Part shown: piece by piece, positions 19,366-31,945 of the stretch
Numbering within the stretch: position 1 is the stretch's first letter
How the letters are laid out: each line of letters starts with the position of its first letter
Assembly (NCBI GenBank): GCA_012932865.1
Contig: SAXG01000010.1
Location: forward strand, 744,001-808,000
Direction: 5' to 3'
Source of the DNA: Amylostereum areolatum
Taxonomy: Eukaryota > Basidiomycota > Agaricomycetes > Russulales > Stereaceae
Length of the DNA: 64,000 nt
Made by a program: the position numbers and the translations under genes
Notes under the pieces: generated by a model
What the model saw: the letters and a program-made list of their open reading frames with translations, nothing else
What the model was told of the DNA's origin: nothing
Database searches by the model: none

Positions 19366-22300
19366 ATGGGCCAACGCGCGTCCCGTCCTCGTCAAGAGGA
19401 CGGCCCCGAACTCGCATCCTCATCGGCGTCGACATCTCAAATGCAAGATGATGTCTTGGACCCCAGTCTCTCTCGCACCAACCGTCAGAGTTACTCCGAT
19501 GCCCACCCGTCTCGCAAACGACGCCTCTTCAAGCGACCGAGCATCCTCAGCTCCCGATCCTCTCGCGCTGCGTCTGAGGACGCCATGAACACACCAGAAT
19601 CATCGTCGACGAGGCCGAGAAATCGCTCGGAGCGACGCATGACTTGGCGCAGATGGATGAATTCCTCGCACGAGGACGACAACGCCGACTCGTCGTCTGC
19701 CGCACCCGAGCCTGACAGCAGGACGGTGCCAGCCGTGAACGGCAAAGCCAAAGCCCGCGATGTTGACGTTATTGCGGAGGATGGGGCCTCATCTTCAAAT
19801 CTGACCCCAGCCGAGGACCTCGCCCCCGCGCCGTCCTCCTCGTCAACCCCCATTCCCCCGCCTCCATCTCTTCAAGAAGAGGAAACCGCTGCCCCCTTTG
19901 CCATCCCGCCTTCTCCCTTGCACCCACCACCCCCGCAGATGGAGCCATCAGCACCGCCTCCCCCCGACCGCACCTTCCCACCCGCAGGCACGCTCGTCGT
20001 CGTCCAGGGCGTCGTCCACACCACAGACGTCGCCGCGACCTCCTCACATGCCCCTCCTTCGGCTGCTGAGAATCGCAACCGTCGCGCGTCTTCCGTTCCA
20101 GCTAACCACCGCATATCTTCTCTCCTCTCCCGCCCCGCCTCTCAGCGCTCCTCCGTTGTTCCCCTCGAAGCTTCCGAGTCATCTCAATCGTCCAGCAGCG
20201 ATAACACGTCCAGCCCAGACTCGACCGAGACGGCCGAGACGGAGCACCCGTACTTTGCGGAAGAATCGAGCGGCCGCCGTCTACCGGCTTTGTCTCCCAC
20301 CAGCATAGACGTCCTCGGGACATTGCTCAGGTCGGTTCCACTTTGTCCGATGTTCAGCATCCCACTCACATCCCCGTAGCGTCGCGACCGCAGCCACAGC
20401 CGCCTCCCTTGTCACCGGCTCTTCGGACCCTCTCTTTTCCTCCGGCCTCGCCCTCCCCGGCGCCACCACCTCTCTCCAGTCTCCTGAGTCTGTTCCCGCA
20501 CCAGGTGGGCGTCCGCTGTCCCCCACACCCACTGCCGGGCTGGGTGTAGCCGTGCCCTCGTCCAGTCGCGAGCGCATGCGTAGTGCCTGGGGTAGCATCC
20601 GGGATCGGTTCGGATTGAGTGGACACCGGAGCCCTTCCCATTCTCCTTCGCCGTCACCTCTGCCCTCTCAGATATCCTCCTCTCCGCCGAACTCGGATAC
20701 TGCATCACCCGATCCGCGCACGCAGCTCCTCGCGGAGATGGCGCGCGCATTCCACCTGGGTATGGGACTCGACGGCGGGGACGGCACCGGGGAGGGCGGC
20801 GCGACGGCCACGGGTACGGGTACGGACGGGATGCCGACGCTTGAAATCCGCGTCGGAGATCTGAACGACGCGAGCCGTCCGTTGCCGCCTGAGGATAGTT
20901 TCGAGCGATTTTTGCTCGATTTGCAGGTCGACTTGCGACGGATTCTTGGAGTGCCCGAGGCCGGGTCGCAGGACCAAGACCAAGATCAAGAGGAGGAGGA
21001 AGAAACTGTGGACGGATTTCTACCTTGGCCCATCGACGTGGAGGAGATCGCGGAGGACATCACCGCATCCTCTCTTGAGCCCATTCGCGATGAACTGGAG
21101 GACGTAGTCGACTTCATGCGCATCGACGGCGAACCTGAGCCGCATCATAACATGCCAGATGGCCCCGAAGCACAATTCGGCCAGCATGAAGACCGGACTC
21201 CCGTCTGCGACATTGCCAACGTGCCGGACGACGTCGGGGAAGACGACATGCCCGATCTCGAAGTCGTCAGCGACTCTGACAACGAGGAGGACGACGCGGA
21301 GGGGGCGCCTTCGGAAGAGACCATGACGATCTCCCCCGAAGCTTCTACCACCACGGGCCCAGGCCCAGGCGCGCGCACTGCGTCGGGATCCGAACGCAGG
21401 CCAGGCGGAGGACTCAACTGGTGGCGCATGTATCGTTTCCCGCCTATGACAGTCCCTCCAGGCCAGACTACGCCCACCGCTGTCCCGGCGACAGCGCCTG
21501 CAATTCCCGCCGGCTTATTCTTGCCGCAAGGCATCCCCTCTTCTCCACCTACCAACACCGCTAACCCACCATCCACAACACCTTCGACCACCCCGCCTTC
21601 GACCTCTCCCGCAGACTCCGACGATCCCGCGCCCGCAGAGCCGAACGTGATCGTCCCCGTCATCCTTGTCGGGCTCCAATCCGTCAACCAGCAGAGTCCC
21701 GCGTTCGATCCACACGTGAACGAAGGGGATCAGTCTGGGGATGCACAGGAGCAGGACGCGGATGGACGCCCGAGCACACCGTGGCGCGCACGGGCGGCCA
21801 ATGCGTTCCGAGGCTTGAGGCCCGGTGCGAGAGGCCGCGATCAGGGCGCGGATGGCGAAGGAGTAGAGGGAGGAAATACGACCGGGACGGGGACGGGCTC
21901 GACGACGTTCTTCATATATGTCATAGGTGGTATGTGCATTCCTCTTCTGCATCGCAGGCTTTCGCCCTGTCATGTTTTTGTTGTTGTTCAACCGCTGACG
22001 TTCATTTCTTAACAGGCTACTACCCGCCCAACCACTCGTTCGTTACAGGCGCGGACCCACTCGACTCGTTTGAGGCGATGTGGGAGCTCGCAGAGATGCT
22101 CGGACAGGCTAAGCCGCCCACTGCGACCAAGGAGGATATTGCGCGCGCAGGGCTTGAAGTCATAAAGCCATCGGAACTTGGAACATATGAGAAGGAGGGG
22201 AAGGTTGCGGGAATGTGTGTGGATCGCGTATGTCTCTTTTCCTTCCGTTCTCAGGGTATCAAGGTTTACTAACGAGGGGATTTTGTTGGGGTATAGTGCT

Positions 22301-22533
22301 TAATTTGTTTGGAAGACTGGGATGAGGAGGACGAGTTGCGGCTGATGGGGTGCCGGCACTTGTTTCATCGTGGATGTGTGGATAAATGGCTGGAAACAGG
22401 AAGGAACAATTGTCCAGCGTGTCGTGCACAGGTGCGTTTATCCCTTCCCTTGCGATGGGATGCAGCGCTGATACTGGCTGCACAGGGTGTGACGAGAAGC
22501 GTTGACGCGCCGGCTGAGGCCGCTGCGGTCTAA
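19366..22533 (+). CDS. RING-H2 finger protein (probable E3 ubiquitin ligase)
   Basis: Exons 19366-20330, 20380-21929, 22016-22227, 22297-22431 and 22486-22533 give 969 residues with no frame break. The first 750 or so residues are low-complexity, rich in Ser, Pro, Thr and Asp/Glu. The C-terminal end is a C3H2C3 RING: C-L-I-C, C-R-H-L-F-H, C-V-D-K-W-L, N-C-P-A-C. Just before it lies a conserved block (Y-Y-P-P-N-H, then D-S-F-E-A-M-W-E-L-A-E) found next to this RING in other basidiomycetes. The RING should bind an E2 enzyme. Substrates are unknown. The only weakly hydrophobic stretch is F-F-I-Y-V-I-G-G, too short to call a membrane segment. Confidence 0.88.
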
Positions 22534-23162
22534 CCAACTGGACTTTGAAACTCGCTTGTGCTCTTGTTTTCTCTCTTCTTTCTCTCTACTCCCTTTTCCA
22601 TTTTTGGACTCCCTCATCACCCAATCTTCGTGTCTGCTCCGCTTGCTGTGGTACCGGTGATACCATCATCGCCCCTCTTGACGTGTTGTAGTCTCCCTTC
22701 CCCGCTCACCTGCCCTCACACCCGCTGCTCAGGAATCTAGCGCATATACTTAGCAAAGCACGAAGCACGATACAAAGTACCATACGATATGACACGCCCA
22801 CCATGCTCGTCTCGCCCCCCCTTGCCTCCTTCCCGGTTTGTCCAATGATCCAATGTCCATCGCGCATCGACCTATCTTTATCCTCTCACCCCCATCCCAT
22901 CCCATTCCACCTCTCACTGCGCCGTAGTTCTCGCTCGCATTGTTCTCTTTGACGACGTCATATAAGTATATGTACATAAATCCGAACCTCCCCGTCCATG
23001 CCTCGAGCTCTCGTTTCCTTTTTGCGCTTCCACGTCCGTTCCGGTTCGCATCGTTCGCGGGTTTACTATGTTTATTTTTTCACGGTGTGGCGGTGATAAT
23101 TGAATGAGATTGACGATGCGATGCAGGATGCGAGGCGCGGTGGAACGAAATCGGAGGAAACT
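22534..23162. other. Convergent intergenic region
   Basis: About 630 bp between the ends of the RING and FIST genes. Pyrimidine-rich, no gene seen. It must contain both 3' ends. Confidence 0.5.
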
Positions 23163-24895
23163 CTAACTCGACATTCGAGGGTGGGTAGGTAAATAACCGG
23201 CGAAAGAGTGCAGAGGCTGGGTGTGTATCATAGCGTCGATCTCCAGGTAAGTCCCCGCCGTCCCACCCGCTACCGAACAGGTCCACGCGCGCTCGCCCCA
23301 TGCCCCGGAGTCCAGCAAGGAGCTGTCCTTCTTTGCGCCGTCCGGGCGGCTGCACACGAACCCATTTTCGGACGCTCCCACGAAGGCGCTGTCGAGCACC
23401 GTGACGTCGTCCGTGCTTGCGATATCACGCAAGTCGTGTGGCGATGCTGCGGTGCTGGGGTGGTCTTGCGAAACGTTGACGAAGGTGAGGTGACGGTGGG
23501 GGGTGTGGTTGGGCAAGGAGAGGGAGACGGGGGTTTTGGCGCTGCGGTGGAAGAGCTGTTTGACGTGCGTTAGTGATTATCGTCATAGGCGTAGAAATAA
23601 TGTGGAAGGGGGGGAAGGGGTGGAGGTTAAACTTCGGAGAAGTTGGGACGAAGGAAGGGGGAGAGGAGGTTTACTTGGACACGCGTTCCTACGCCCGGCG
23701 CCGCGTCCGACTCGAGCGCGATCGTCCCTCTGGACGGGTCACCGGACATGATGTGGTACATCTGTGAGCACTAACCGTCCCCGTTACTGCTGAATTAGCC
23801 AAGAAAACAGAATCTGAGAGAAGGGAGAAGGGGCTTACAGTGGTAGAATCGTCGGGGAGGACGCCGAGGAAGAACTTGTCCTCTTTCGCGGCGTCGCCGT
23901 CGATCCCGAGGGCGGCGATGGAGTCCAAGAGTAATCTGGACGGGTTGGCCGCGTCGAGCTCGTGTACAAGGTTGCCTTCCGACCTGTGTTGTCGCGTCAG
24001 TTCATCAATTCCTCCCCACAATGCAAGAAAGCTATACCTCGTCACAGTGAGCAAGTCCGTCATTGGTGTCAGACCGGGGAAGTCAGTTCGAAGGTGGGGT
24101 GGTATATCGACCGAAGAATGGTGCGATAGCGCGATGCCGACCGCTCCGGAGGAGTACACGGAAGTGTTGTGAAAGAGCGTGTACGGTCTCCCTGTGACGA
24201 ACGGTGTCGAGGCGGCGATCATGCCTAGCTTGTAATGGTGGTGTCAAGAGCGGGTACGTAGGGAGGCGATGAATAAGGGAAACAGACCTTGGCAGCATTT
24301 GGGAAGACGGAAAGCGCGTTGTTGAGGCCTTGGGGCGCGTTGTCCGTTAGCATGAGCACGGTGTGAACCGCCTTCGGTCTACGACGGGACGTCAGTCGAG
24401 AGTTGGGGATACCGCGTCCTGTCATAAAGGACGACAACTGACTCGGAGATTTTGAGCAGCGAAGGAAGCTGGTCGTCCCCTGCAATTCTTCCCCACACTT
24501 TCTCCCAGTCCGCCCCCTCAGTTGGCACGCTCTCCACCGCATTCCACCTCTTCTCCCCCCTGACCCCCTCCCGCATCTGATGCCACTTCCCTACTTGGGC
24601 CTGTATTCTCCCTGGAATGTCGCTGCGAAACGGAAGAGAATGCGCCTTGTCGAATACCGCAAGGGCGCACGCGTGTGCAGTTTCGTGACCCGGGAAGCGG
24701 CGCGGAGAGACTGCCGATGTTGGTGGCGATCGAGAAATTGCTGAGGGCTGAGACGAGCGCGGAAAGAACGTCGGCCGGGATTGCGAGGGAGAGGGTGAAG
24801 AGAAGGTTGTGGTGTTTGAGCGACGGGGGCAGGCGCGAGATGTGCTCGAGGAGCGCGGAGGGGTTGCTTGCGATCAAGGTGCGCGCGAAGAGCAT
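23163..24895 (-). CDS. FIST-domain protein (FBXO22-like)
   Basis: Minus-strand exons 24895-24443, 24378-24288, 24228-24038, 23983-23839, 23761-23675 and 23555-23163 give 452 residues after one base is dropped. FIST domains are predicted ligand sensors, and in animals one occurs in the F-box protein FBXO22. Visible blocks are the N-terminal strand and helix (L-L-F-T-L-S), the G-M-I-A-A-S-T-P-F-V-T-G-R-P segment, E-G-N-L-V-H-E-L-D and S-G-D-P-S-R-G-T-I-A-L-E-S-D. No F-box is seen. One extra G in CCCGGG near 24691-24696 shifts the frame in exon 1; the other exons are in phase. Confidence 0.7.
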
Positions 24896-26353
24896 CGTAA
24901 GTCTTTTGTATGGTGGTTGAGCTTGCGTTTAGAATTTAGGGGGGACTAAACAAGTAGAACGTTTGAAGTCGACATGACTATAGTCTGTCGACAAGAGACG
25001 CAGACGCGAATTTGACGCGTCCTGCGTCGCCGAACTGGCAGATCCCCTTGAACCGTTACCACCATCACCTCCTCCAATTCATTTTTTCTCCTCCGTGTAT
25101 CTGTGCTGGAATATGGATGCAAAGATTTCTAAGGACAGATGCTTCAACATTTCCCTCACTTGCCCTTCGGGCCTCGGCTGACGCGCTGACCGAGTGCTGA
25201 GGGAAAGTCAGTTCAAGTTCGGAGGTAACTTGGACAACATGTTCCATCTATGCTGCGGCCTGCTGACCTCCCTTATTCCTCAGCACAGCTCGCAATGGAG
25301 CGCCTCAGGTAGCCCTGTATGGATCATGGAATACACAGTTCTACATCGTACTTGAATGTTGGGATGGAGGATCTTTCTTGATCCTCAGGCTGGTCGTCTC
25401 TCGGACCCAGTGGGGCTTATGGCTTGCTCTGAGTTGCTCAGGCCGTGAAGCGCGTCTTGATACGCAGATCATGTTTGTGCTGATCCATGCTGATGCTGCT
25501 GATGGTTTGATGCCCAGGTGCTTATGCGGTGATGTCTGCGAATGAGCGCTACCTCAGACTGCCATCATCGAAAAGTGGGCGCGCTTTGGGCGCGGACACC
25601 CATTGGCAATTGCGCAATGCGATTGGACCTGGAGCCACCAGGTCATCTTCTCATCCCTCAAAGCTCAAGGCCTCAAGGTTCTGGGTTCGGGTTCTCAAGA
25701 CAGGGCTGAAAGAACGGGCGGGAATCACCCACAGCAAAATTAGCCAGGTGTGGATCCATCATACGACATTACATTGTGTTTGACTGTATCGTGAAGGCAG
25801 AGGGTCTTATGAACCTGGCTTTGCCCTGTTCTCCATGGGGAAAATGGTGGTTAACTAACCGACTCTCAAGCTCCCATTTGGGCTTATTTCAATGCACCCC
25901 CTGATATTCTACATCATCCGTTACCATCTGACGACACCCGGTAAGTAATCTACCAGGATTTCACGCGACTTCAAGCTTCACGTCTTCACGAACGACCAAC
26001 TTTGATGATCGATGTCAATGAACATCCACCTGTCATTATGCTTTCAAACTTGGCCCCTTATCGGCGTCAACTCCGCGGTGACAGGGCACAGTAACAGCAT
26101 TTTACGCCACACAGTACATCGTCTAGCCGTTGGATTGCCCCAAACGCTCGCCGACGCGCTCTGATGTCGACAACGATGGGATTCTCAGGCATCCTATGGC
26201 CCCTTTCCGATCCTTGGGGTATCCACCTTCTATCATCCGCTGATGTCAGCAGCTCGCGCTTGTTTATATTCAGGACCTTCGGGTCGACGACCCCCCGCCG
26301 CATCTCTTTCTTCCTTCCCCCGTGCTCTCCCCCCAAATCCTTTCTCAGTTGCC
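24896..26353. other. Intergenic, about 1.4 kb
   Basis: Between divergent genes. I found no domain, repeat or RNA gene in it. Short open stretches do not resemble coding sequence. Confidence 0.5.
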
Positions 26354-28350
26354 ATGTCGCTGATCGAAGGCTTAGAGGAGCAGGTAAAGCACACATATGG
26401 CTCCATTTCACTTGGTGTTTACGCGTCTGTTGGGTGAGGGATCTCTTTCGCCCAGCTGCAACTCACTCATCGTGCTGATTGCTTTCGTCCTAGATTTCTC
26501 GGTATAACAACCTTGCAATGCTGGCTATACTATCTCAACTACCCTAACGACAGCAAGATAAACAAACTAATGGTATAAATATACATGTCTCCATCCTACC
26601 CGTTTCATCGTCTGACGCACTCCAGGTCGCGACCATCTGGATCCTCGAGTTCGTCAGGAACTGTTTCGCGGTGCATGCCATGTACCACTACCTCGTTTTG
26701 AATTGGGGGAATCCGCTGGCACTTCTCAAATCAGTGTGGTACGTATAATCGAGCTTATATATGTTCTCTGCTGACTCTGGACATATAATCTTGGCTTGCA
26801 GGAGTATCGATGTTCGTTGGCTTTGTTCAAACCTTGTCCTCGTTTTGACGACGCTTATGGTCATCTTCTCCCGCAGGTCAATCTCTTACTCACGGTATAG
26901 CTCTTTTCGACCACAGAAGGCATGTACCTCACCGTCTACCCTCTAGGCCATCGTACAAGCAATCGTCCATGGCTACTTCACCTGGCGTATCTACAGATGT
27001 ATGTGGTCGGCATACAACTTCCTCTTCGTCGTCCCTCTAACGCCGACCCTTGAAGTGAGCCTTGGGAACTGGTATATTACGTCCTTGATCGTGCGTGCTT
27101 ATGCAGCCCCCGCGCCACCCGCGTCTGACGGACATTTCATAATTAGATCCTTCTTGCGTTCGCAAATTTTGGTATGCTATACTATCATCCTCGTCTTCTG
27201 GAGCCTGTTTTGACCCGTGGACACCTGCCCAGCCATGAGTATCGGTGCGTCGGTTATCTTCTTTGTCACATCCCGTGTGCTCAGGGGACTACAGCTACTT
27301 ACGGTGCTACGTATGCCCGTCTCCGTTCCGACTAGGATCATCGTAAGCTTACTTTAGCATGCAGGATATCTGCGGACTTCATCCAGAATATAGAAGGAGT
27401 CAACAAGCTCCCGACGGTTCGTTGGTGTGTGTTATGGCACAACCTGAGACTGACCCTTCCTGCACCCGTCCTTAGGACTTCTCGACGGCCGCGCTTTCCA
27501 GTTCCATTGTTGCCGACCTTGCGATCACATGCTCACTAGTATACTACCTCAATCGCAACCGCACGGAGGACGAATAGTAAGTTCAGCGTACTCGTTATAC
27601 CAGCGTTCTCACCGTTCTACCTTTCCCTCTGCAAGCAAAAACAACACTGATGCTATATTAACACGCCTCATATTCTACGCCGTCAACATTGGCGTTCTCA
27701 CAAGGTTGCTGGTTTCCCAACTCCCTGCAGAGCATTCAGACATATTGACGCCCCTGATAGCTTGGCAGATATTGGGGTGCTAATCCTGGTGAGCCTTTTT
27801 TGTAACACCCTCCCTTGGGTCTATCTCATAACGGTCCAATAGAGTCCGATCAGCATCGCGTCGCCGCCACATTCCGCGCATTATTACGCTCTGTACGAAG
27901 TGGTCGGGAATTGTGCGTTTGTCTCAGTGAATTCCGTTCGCGTTATGTCTAACACGAGCCTGACAGTCTATGCAAACTCCCTCCTCGCCACGTCTGTTCA
28001 CATCCTACCCACAAATGTCGCTGGCTGACGCCCTCACCAGCCTAAATGCCCGCAAGAGTCTCTCCAAGAAGTATGACCAAGACATACATATGTCCACGCT
28101 CGAAGGCCAGGTATCCGATCCCACCATAACCGACCTTTCGGATATGTTCCCGTCTCATCACCAACAAACGGTGGGGCTTCCCTCAGACTCCGCCTTTGCA
28201 CGAACCAGGCGACTGACACCATCCACCCAGCGCGATACAATCCTCATATCTGCCAATCCTGATAGCGACACCGCGGGTTTTCATCACTTGGATCGAAAGG
28301 TTAGTCCGCTTCCTTTCAAGAACGGGCGCAAAATCCATCCAGGCTCCTGA
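26354..28350 (+). CDS. DUF6534-type multi-pass membrane protein
   Basis: Roughly a dozen short exons starting with ATG at 26354. The joined product has the layout of the agaricomycete DUF6534 family: about seven hydrophobic helices, with landmark segments T-T-L-Q-C-W-L-Y-Y, V-A-T-I-W-I-L-E, F-T-W-R-I-Y-R, L-I-F-Y-A-V-N-I-G-V-L-T and Y-A-N-S-L-L-A-T-L-N-A-R-K, then a cytoplasmic tail. Function unknown. Two very small exons are inferred, 26802-26811 (10 nt) and 26877-26894 (18 nt). The middle part (27200-27380) is the least certain. The end is the TGA at 28348-28350, unless a last intron from about 28300 is removed. Confidence 0.65.
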
Positions 28351-29040
28351 TATACGTAACTTAGGGTTCAAACACGTACGAAAAGACCCCTTCGTTTGGT
28401 GTGGTTTAGAATTTCAAGCTTCGGTAAAGAATGTATCTGCTGTGTATAAGTACTATTGGCTAGCCGGTTAGCCTCGAAAGGTCTACCCTATTGCATTCAA
28501 CCTGGAGAATCCCATGGCGATGTACTCGAATAACCGCATGTTTTGTGGGCGTCTTATTCCTTTCCCACACGTTGCGGTCATGGTCATTCTCCGCTTCTTC
28601 CCACTTCGCTTGACACTGCATTTGACACGGCATCGCCATGTATATTCTTCCAGTCGATTGTATGGATTTACGACCCTCGTAACATATGCAGGGAATGGAG
28701 CCGTGACCGTAATGGTTCGATGGCTTCTTGAGCAATGAGGAGGTCTTGCGGCAGCACGTATCTCCGAGTCCTCTCGTCGCAGAGTCTTAGGAAGACCCCC
28801 GCCTTCATCATGGCCCGCACTCCTCAAACTTGCAATATTTTCTTCGTCTCCAAAGCTGCAGTGTTTATTAGCTGCTTCTCAAAGGAAGCGCCCCTCTAGT
28901 TCGTGGTTGGCAGCTTGCTGTGTCTGCCTGTGTCTGCCCTACTTGAAGGGCGCGCGCGTCTTTAGCTTTAGCACGTGATCGCGCATCATCCCTTATTTGA
29001 AATCATAACCTTCTCACCGCGACCCCTCGCATCGACGGCA
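28351..29040. other. Intergenic
   Basis: About 690 bp with no supportable gene. Confidence 0.5.
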
Positions 29041-30490
29041 ATGTCTTCAAGAAGAGCACCGTTCGGAACTTGGCCCACCCCCATCACTGCTGACGTCTTG
29101 GCTCAAAAAGTCGACGCCCGATTCTCCAAGCAATTTCAACACTAAGGAGCAATGACGGCAGAGGACACCTCTTCCCGTACACCTCTTCCCGGAGCTCTTG
29201 TCGACCCAATCGCCCACCGAGTTTATCATCGGGAACGGAGACCTTCCGGGAGCGGTAGGGTGGTTATTGTGGACACTATAGCCGGAGAAGACGTGTTCGG
29301 TACGGGGTGGGATGCCACGACCAGGGTGTACGAGTACGGCGGAAATCGCTTATGGTGGTGTGGTGTATTTCTCCCACCCTCAAGATGGGATGGTGTACCG
29401 AAAGCAAGTCGGAGACGACGAGCCTCCCACACCCATTACCTCTGGTGTGTAGCATTTCTTCTGCATTTTCTGCTCCTCTGCTGACCTCTGGTCGTTTCTG
29501 ACTAGCCAATGTTCCATTCCGATATGCGGATCTCACTATCCATCCTATCTACCCCCACATCATTGTCGCCGTTCTTGAAGATCACACCAATGACACCCCA
29601 TCCGCTGTCATCAACAGGCTCGTTGCCATCGATTCCAATACCCGGTCTCTGACCACCATTGTCGAAGGAGCAGACTTTTACGCCTCGCCTCGTTTCTCTC
29701 CAGACGGAGAACACATCGCTTATCAAGATTGGAACCATCCTGATATGCCGTGGCCGCGCTCCGCTGTCCACTTAGCCAGACTTAGCCCTTGTCGATGTCA
29801 ACAACGGCTCCATGAACCTGAAGGACGACGTTCGGGTTGCTTGGGACAACCATGAAGTCGCAGTTGGATTTCCGACGTGGGTCGACAACGAACAAGTTGC
29901 ATTCGTCAACGACGTCTCTGGATTCATCAATCCTCGCGTATATTCTCTGTCCTCGAAGGAACACTTTCCCCTCTTTCCAACACCCCTTGCCCAAGATTTC
30001 GCCGTTTCGACAGCTAAACTCGACGTTGTCCTCACGGAATGCGAAAGCCCACATCTATCCTCTTCTCTACAACTAATAACGGCGTATACACTCTCCATCT
30101 ATTCGACATCGCCTCGCAAACTCTCCTCCCCGTACAGACGCCTTTTATCTTCATCTTCTCCCGCTATCTCTTCAACGGACGTCGTTTTCCGCCCGTGAAA
30201 AACGCAGATAAAATCAAGAGCCCTCTTCTTGTAAGTGAAACATTTCGTCCTCCAGTTTTCATGCAATATGAACAAGCATGCGGCCACAGATACTACAAGG
30301 GCTGGATGATCCCGTTGTACCCCCAGAACAAGCAGAACTGATCGTCTCCAAGATACGTTCTCGTGGCGGTCACGTCGAATATATTACCTTCAAAGGCGAG
30401 GGACACGGTTTTGTGAAGGCGGAGAGCATCAAGGCCGCCTTGGAAGCTGAAAGAGCATTCTACGAGAAGATCTTCAATATCAAGTCCTGA
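29041..30490 (+). pseudogene. Decayed S9-family (prolyl oligopeptidase-like) peptidase
   Basis: The start (A-P-F-G-T-W-P-T-P-I-T) and beta-propeller landmarks (E-D-V-F-G, E-Y-G-G, Y-G-G-V-V-Y-F-S, H-P-D-M-P-W) match the fungal S9 peptidase family. The C-terminal end (L-L-I-L-Q-G, G-L-D-D-P-V-V-P-P, G-E-G-H-G-F) keeps the catalytic Asp and His. The block between, about 200 residues including the G-x-S-x-G nucleophile, is missing: the sequence jumps near 30190 from the propeller to K-I-K-S-P-L-L. There is an in-frame TAA at 29143-29145 and at least two +1 shifts (near 29344 and 29782). With no nucleophile it cannot be an active peptidase. Confidence 0.78.
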
Positions 30491-31107
30491 AGGTAACGAG
30501 CGCGCAACTCCATCTTGGCCCCAATTTGCCTGACTGACGATCGTTCTATCAGAAAGATCACATTGAATGTAACCTTCTTATTAGTACTACGAACATCGGT
30601 GTACAATGTACATGAACCCCTGCGTACCCTGTACAGGCGCTGTGGCGAAACAGCGATGTATCGCGACGAGTAAAAGACCACCGCGTCCCATTGTGCCTCG
30701 TAGTTGGAGCCTTCACGCGGTCGATGATCATCTGCTCCCGTACGGAACGCACAAGATCAATTATGGTCTAGAGAAATAACTTTAAATAGTCTGCCTGCTG
30801 GCATTCTGTATGTCAATTCTCTGTTCGATCTCGCGGATTCAGATATCAGACTGACTTTTACCTTTGTCCCTCCGGTAGCTGTCGAAGACGGAAACGCGCG
30901 GTAATCGAGAACCTTCCAAGTATAACAAACCCGCGGACCATACGAACACATGCCTTCTCCGCAAAGTTAATCCCACGGTTCCCTTTGAACCATGAGGACT
31001 TGTGTGAATGGTGGTACTTTCTTTCCACATGACGTACTTGGCCTTGGCCCACGCGTGTATAAAAAAGCACGGTAAAGTGGAGGACGTTCTCAAGCATATC
31101 GACCGCC
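30491..31107. other. Intergenic, promoter of the second PEBP gene
   Basis: No gene seen. TATAAAAAA at 31058-31066 lies about 50 bp before the start codon at 31108. Confidence 0.55.
31058..31066 (+). promoter_or_regulatory. TATA box of PEBP copy 2
   Basis: TATAAAAAA, 42-50 bp upstream of the ATG. This is a usual position for fungal genes with short leaders. Confidence 0.6.
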
Positions 31108-31945
31108 ATGTTCTGGACGGCTGGCCTACTTTCGCTTGCTCTTTCACACGTCATTCTCTGTGCAGGGAGAGACACGAACCTGACGACGGTCAATGATACC
31201 TTCGACGAGTTCAACGTTAGCCCTCTCCTAACTCCTAATCCCCGTTTGTGTGGCGGTTCTGACCAGCCACGTAGATCCCTGCGGACATCGAAATCGCCTT
31301 CGACCCCACAGTGTTGCTGGAAGTGACCTTCCCTGAACCCGGCGCCTCTCCAATCGGGCTCACCGCGGGCGTGCAACTTCCTCGTAACGGTATGTCTATG
31401 CTTACGCATTTCAGCGCGTTCTGAGACCTGACATTTGCTTCTTGAACTTGTAGCCACTGCCGGCCCTCCCACGTTTGGCATTCTTGTCAACGAGAGCCAA
31501 CCGATCCCCAGCGGACCTTTCGTCGTTGCCACGATCGACCCCGATGCGCCAACTCCCCAACAACCTACCAATGCCCAAATTCGCCACTTCTTAGGTGGAG
31601 ACTTTACCCTGGGACCCGTGGGCCCCGATGGCGTTGCACCTCTGACCAACTCCACGCCCGCAATCTCTGAGTTCAGGCAGCCCACACCGCCCGCTGGCTC
31701 CGACGCTCATCGGTATGTATCGGAGCTCTCCCAAGTGCTTGTTCGCCTTTCTAACAGCTTGAGGTCTCTTTAGATACATCTTCTTGCTGTTCAAACAGTC
31801 GGACGCGTTTGCGAACCAGACGTTGGTCAACTCGACTACTTCAATCTCGGGTTTCAACATCAGCGAGTTCGCGGAGGCGGTTGGCCTTGGTGATCCTCTA
31901 GGTGGAACTTTTATGCTGGTCGCTCCGGCCCCCACTGCTTCATAG
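31108..31945 (+). CDS. Secreted PEBP-like protein, copy 2
   Basis: Exons 31108-31215, 31275-31389, 31454-31712 and 31774-31945 give 217 residues. It is a clear paralogue of the gene at 9135: same exon number, same phases, first two exons identical in length (108 and 115 nt). A signal peptide (about 19 residues) precedes the PEBP fold with I-D-P-D-A-P-T-P and R-H-F-L-G-G. All three introns start with GT. It is probably secreted, with an unknown ligand. The two copies lie about 22 kb apart in the same direction, so this is a dispersed rather than tandem duplication. Confidence 0.88.
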
